Below are positions 5,199 to 6,322 of a stretch of DNA of 6,322 nucleotides, in pieces. How positions within the stretch are numbered: position 1 is the stretch's first letter; every line of letters starts with the position of its first letter. The stretch spans positions 1 to 6,322 of the forward strand of contig SCVT01000736.1 of assembly GCA_004296815.1 (NCBI GenBank). The letters are read 5' to 3'. The position numbers and the translations under genes were made by a program. This DNA is from Reyranella sp. GTDB lineage: Bacteria; Pseudomonadota; Alphaproteobacteria; Reyranellales; Reyranellaceae. The notes under the pieces were generated by a model. The model searched no databases, had not been told where the DNA came from, and was given only the letters and a program-made list of their open reading frames with translations.

Positions 5199-5696
5199 GT
5201 GCGCCTCGTCCGTTCCTTCCGCACCCTCCTGCCCCTCGCCGGGGCCGCCCTTCTGCTCGGCGCCCTCGCCCAGCCGGCCGCCGCCGGCATGGAAGAGGCG
5301 GTGAAGGCGCTGCAGGGCGGCGACGTCGTCACCGCGGAGAAGGAGCTGCAGCTCCTCGTCAAGGAACGCGACCCGCGCGCGCAGTTCCTGCTCGGCCTCT
5401 ACATCTACGGCAACGCCGAGTCGAAGCTGTTCGACATCAACAAGGCGACGCCCCTGCTGCTCGACGCCTCCGAGCGCGGCTACCTGCCGGCGATGATCCC
5501 GCTGGCCGGCGCCTATGCCGAGGGCAAGGGCGTGCCGAAGAGCCTGTCCGAGGCCTACAAGTGGGTGGCGATCGCCGAGCGCTGGAACGTGCCGAACGCC
5601 AACCTGGCGCTCGAGCAGGCGACGCGCGAGCTGGCGCCCGACGAGGTCGAGAAGGCCAAGGCCGCCGCACTCGCCTACCAGTTCAAGACCAAATGA
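5199..5696 (+). CDS. Secreted Sel1-repeat protein
   Basis: This is a 165-residue protein exported by Sec. It has a basic MRLVRSFR start, a hydrophobic core to about residue 25, and a PAAA-G cleavage region at 26-30. The mature part carries a short TPR-like helix pair (31-58) and two Sel1-like repeats at about 59-95 (AQFLLGLYIYGN...A..LLLDASERGY) and 96-131 (IPLAGAYAEGKGVPKSLSEAYKWVAIAERWN), then a charged helix. Sel1 repeats are solenoid scaffolds for protein contacts in the periplasm or envelope. The GTG at 5199 is preferred because CGGGAG lies seven bases upstream and gives a clean signal peptide. The in-frame ATG at 5163 would add 12 residues and lacks a site, but cannot be excluded. Its stop overlaps the start of the next Sel1 gene. 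The specific partner is unknown. Confidence 0.82.
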   Translation: MRLVRSFRTLLPLAGAALLLGALAQPAAAGMEEAVKALQGGDVVTAEKELQLLVKERDPRAQFLLGLYIYGNAESKLFDINKATPLLLDASERGYLPAMIPLAGAYAEGKGVPKSLSEAYKWVAIAERWNVPNANLALEQATRELAPDEVEKAKAAALAYQFKTK

Positions 5697-6322
5697 TCGC
5701 CGCGCGCGTGGCGCTGGCGGCGGCGCTCGCCGCCGCGAGTGCCGCCGCGCCCGTCTCGCCCCTCCACGCCCAGCCCAGCGATGCTTCGGACGTGGCGGCG
5801 CCGCTGCGCCCCGCCGTCACCGCCTATCGCCAGGGCGACACCGCCACCGCCGAACGCGCGCTGCGCTCCCTCAACGCGCCGAGCGCCGACGCCGATGCGT
5901 GGCTGGGTGCCGTCCTGATCGACCGCGGCGCGCGCGCCGAAGGGCTGAGGCTCATCCAGCGCGCCGCCGATGCGGGCTCCTCCGAGGGCGAGCATCGGCT
6001 GGCGCTGATCTACGCCAATGGCGAAGCCGGCATCCCGCGCGACGAGGCGCGCGCCGCACAGCTCTTCGAAAAGGCCGCCGAGAAGGGCAACCGTCGCGCT
6101 CAGCTCAACATCGGCACGATGTACTATCGCGGCCAGGGCGTGCCGCGCGATCTCATCCAGGCGCGCGCCTGGCTCGAGAAGGCCGCAGCCGACGGCAACG
6201 TCCACGCGATCTATGCGCTGGGCCGCGCGATGGCGGAGAGCGCCCCGCCCGCCTCCGCCGATCCGGCGCGCGCCGCCGATCTCTTTCGCCAGGCCGCCGA
6301 GCGCGGACACATGTTCGCCGCC
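5693..6322 (+). CDS. Sel1-repeat protein, secreted, 3' end beyond the window
   Basis: The frame is open for 210 codons to the right edge with no stop, so the gene is incomplete. It starts at an ATG that overlaps the previous Sel1 gene's TGA as ATGA, implying translational coupling. Residues 1-27 resemble a signal peptide (MIAARVALAAALAAASAAA, then PLHAQ). An Ala-rich helical region (31-96) resembles the N-terminal part of its neighbour (YRQGDTATAERALRSL matches LQGGDVVTAEKELQLL). Sel1 repeats follow at about 98-133 (HRLALIYANGEAGIPRDEARAAQLFEKAAEKGN), 134-169 (AQLNIGTMYYRGQGVPRDLIQARAWLEKAAADGN) and 170-206, with a fourth beginning. The two genes look like a tandem duplication that diverged. 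The role is unknown beyond an envelope scaffold. Confidence 0.85.
   Translation, partial: MIAARVALAAALAAASAAAPVSPLHAQPSDASDVAAPLRPAVTAYRQGDTATAERALRSLNAPSADADAWLGAVLIDRGARAEGLRLIQRAADAGSSEGEHRLALIYANGEAGIPRDEARAAQLFEKAAEKGNRRAQLNIGTMYYRGQGVPRDLIQARAWLEKAAADGNVHAIYALGRAMAESAPPASADPARAADLFRQAAERGHMFAA

Overview
This 6.3 kb window is GC-rich chromosomal DNA (well above 60% GC in the genes). The gene content (a MoxR-type ATPase, a cytochrome b561/cytochrome c' pair, a TetR regulator, an SCP2-like protein next to an alpha/beta hydrolase, and secreted Sel1-repeat proteins) fits an alphaproteobacterium, perhaps Rhodospirillales or Hyphomicrobiales. The genus cannot be fixed from the sequence alone.

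Layout, left to right. (1) A MoxR-family AAA+ ATPase lies on the minus strand, with what looks like the ribosome-binding site of its next downstream gene at the very left edge. (2) A minus-strand cytochrome b561-type membrane protein faces away from a plus-strand periplasmic cytochrome c' across a 184 bp divergent intergenic region. The two could be electron-transfer partners. The cytochrome c' gene ends in a clear intrinsic terminator. (3) A minus-strand TetR regulator is bracketed by repeated non-coding elements. (4) A 763 bp gene-free stretch follows, partly only about 41% GC, carrying second copies of both repeated elements. (5) A minus-strand two-gene operon, an SCP2-like gene followed by an alpha/beta hydrolase, has a 4-base ATGA overlap. 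(6) Two plus-strand Sel1-repeat proteins with signal peptides also have a 4-base ATGA overlap; the second runs off the right edge.

The most unusual part is non-coding. A roughly 100 nt two-hairpin element occurs twice (2360-2464 and 3426-3524). Its hairpins are conserved, its linker differs in length by 7 nt, and one stem is extended in both copies by base pairs that differ but still pair. Read on the minus strand it has C-rich loops and ends in a terminator-like hairpin. That makes it a candidate family of small RNAs or structured 3' ends. A second, 20 bp element (ACTTGCAAAAATGCATATCT) also occurs twice (3191-3210 and 3679-3698). On the minus strand the order is 20-mer, TetR gene, two-hairpin element, and then, upstream of that set, 20-mer, 154 bp without a gene, two-hairpin element. 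This suggests a duplicated cassette, one copy of which carries the regulator while the other is either a stand-alone RNA unit or the scar of a lost gene.
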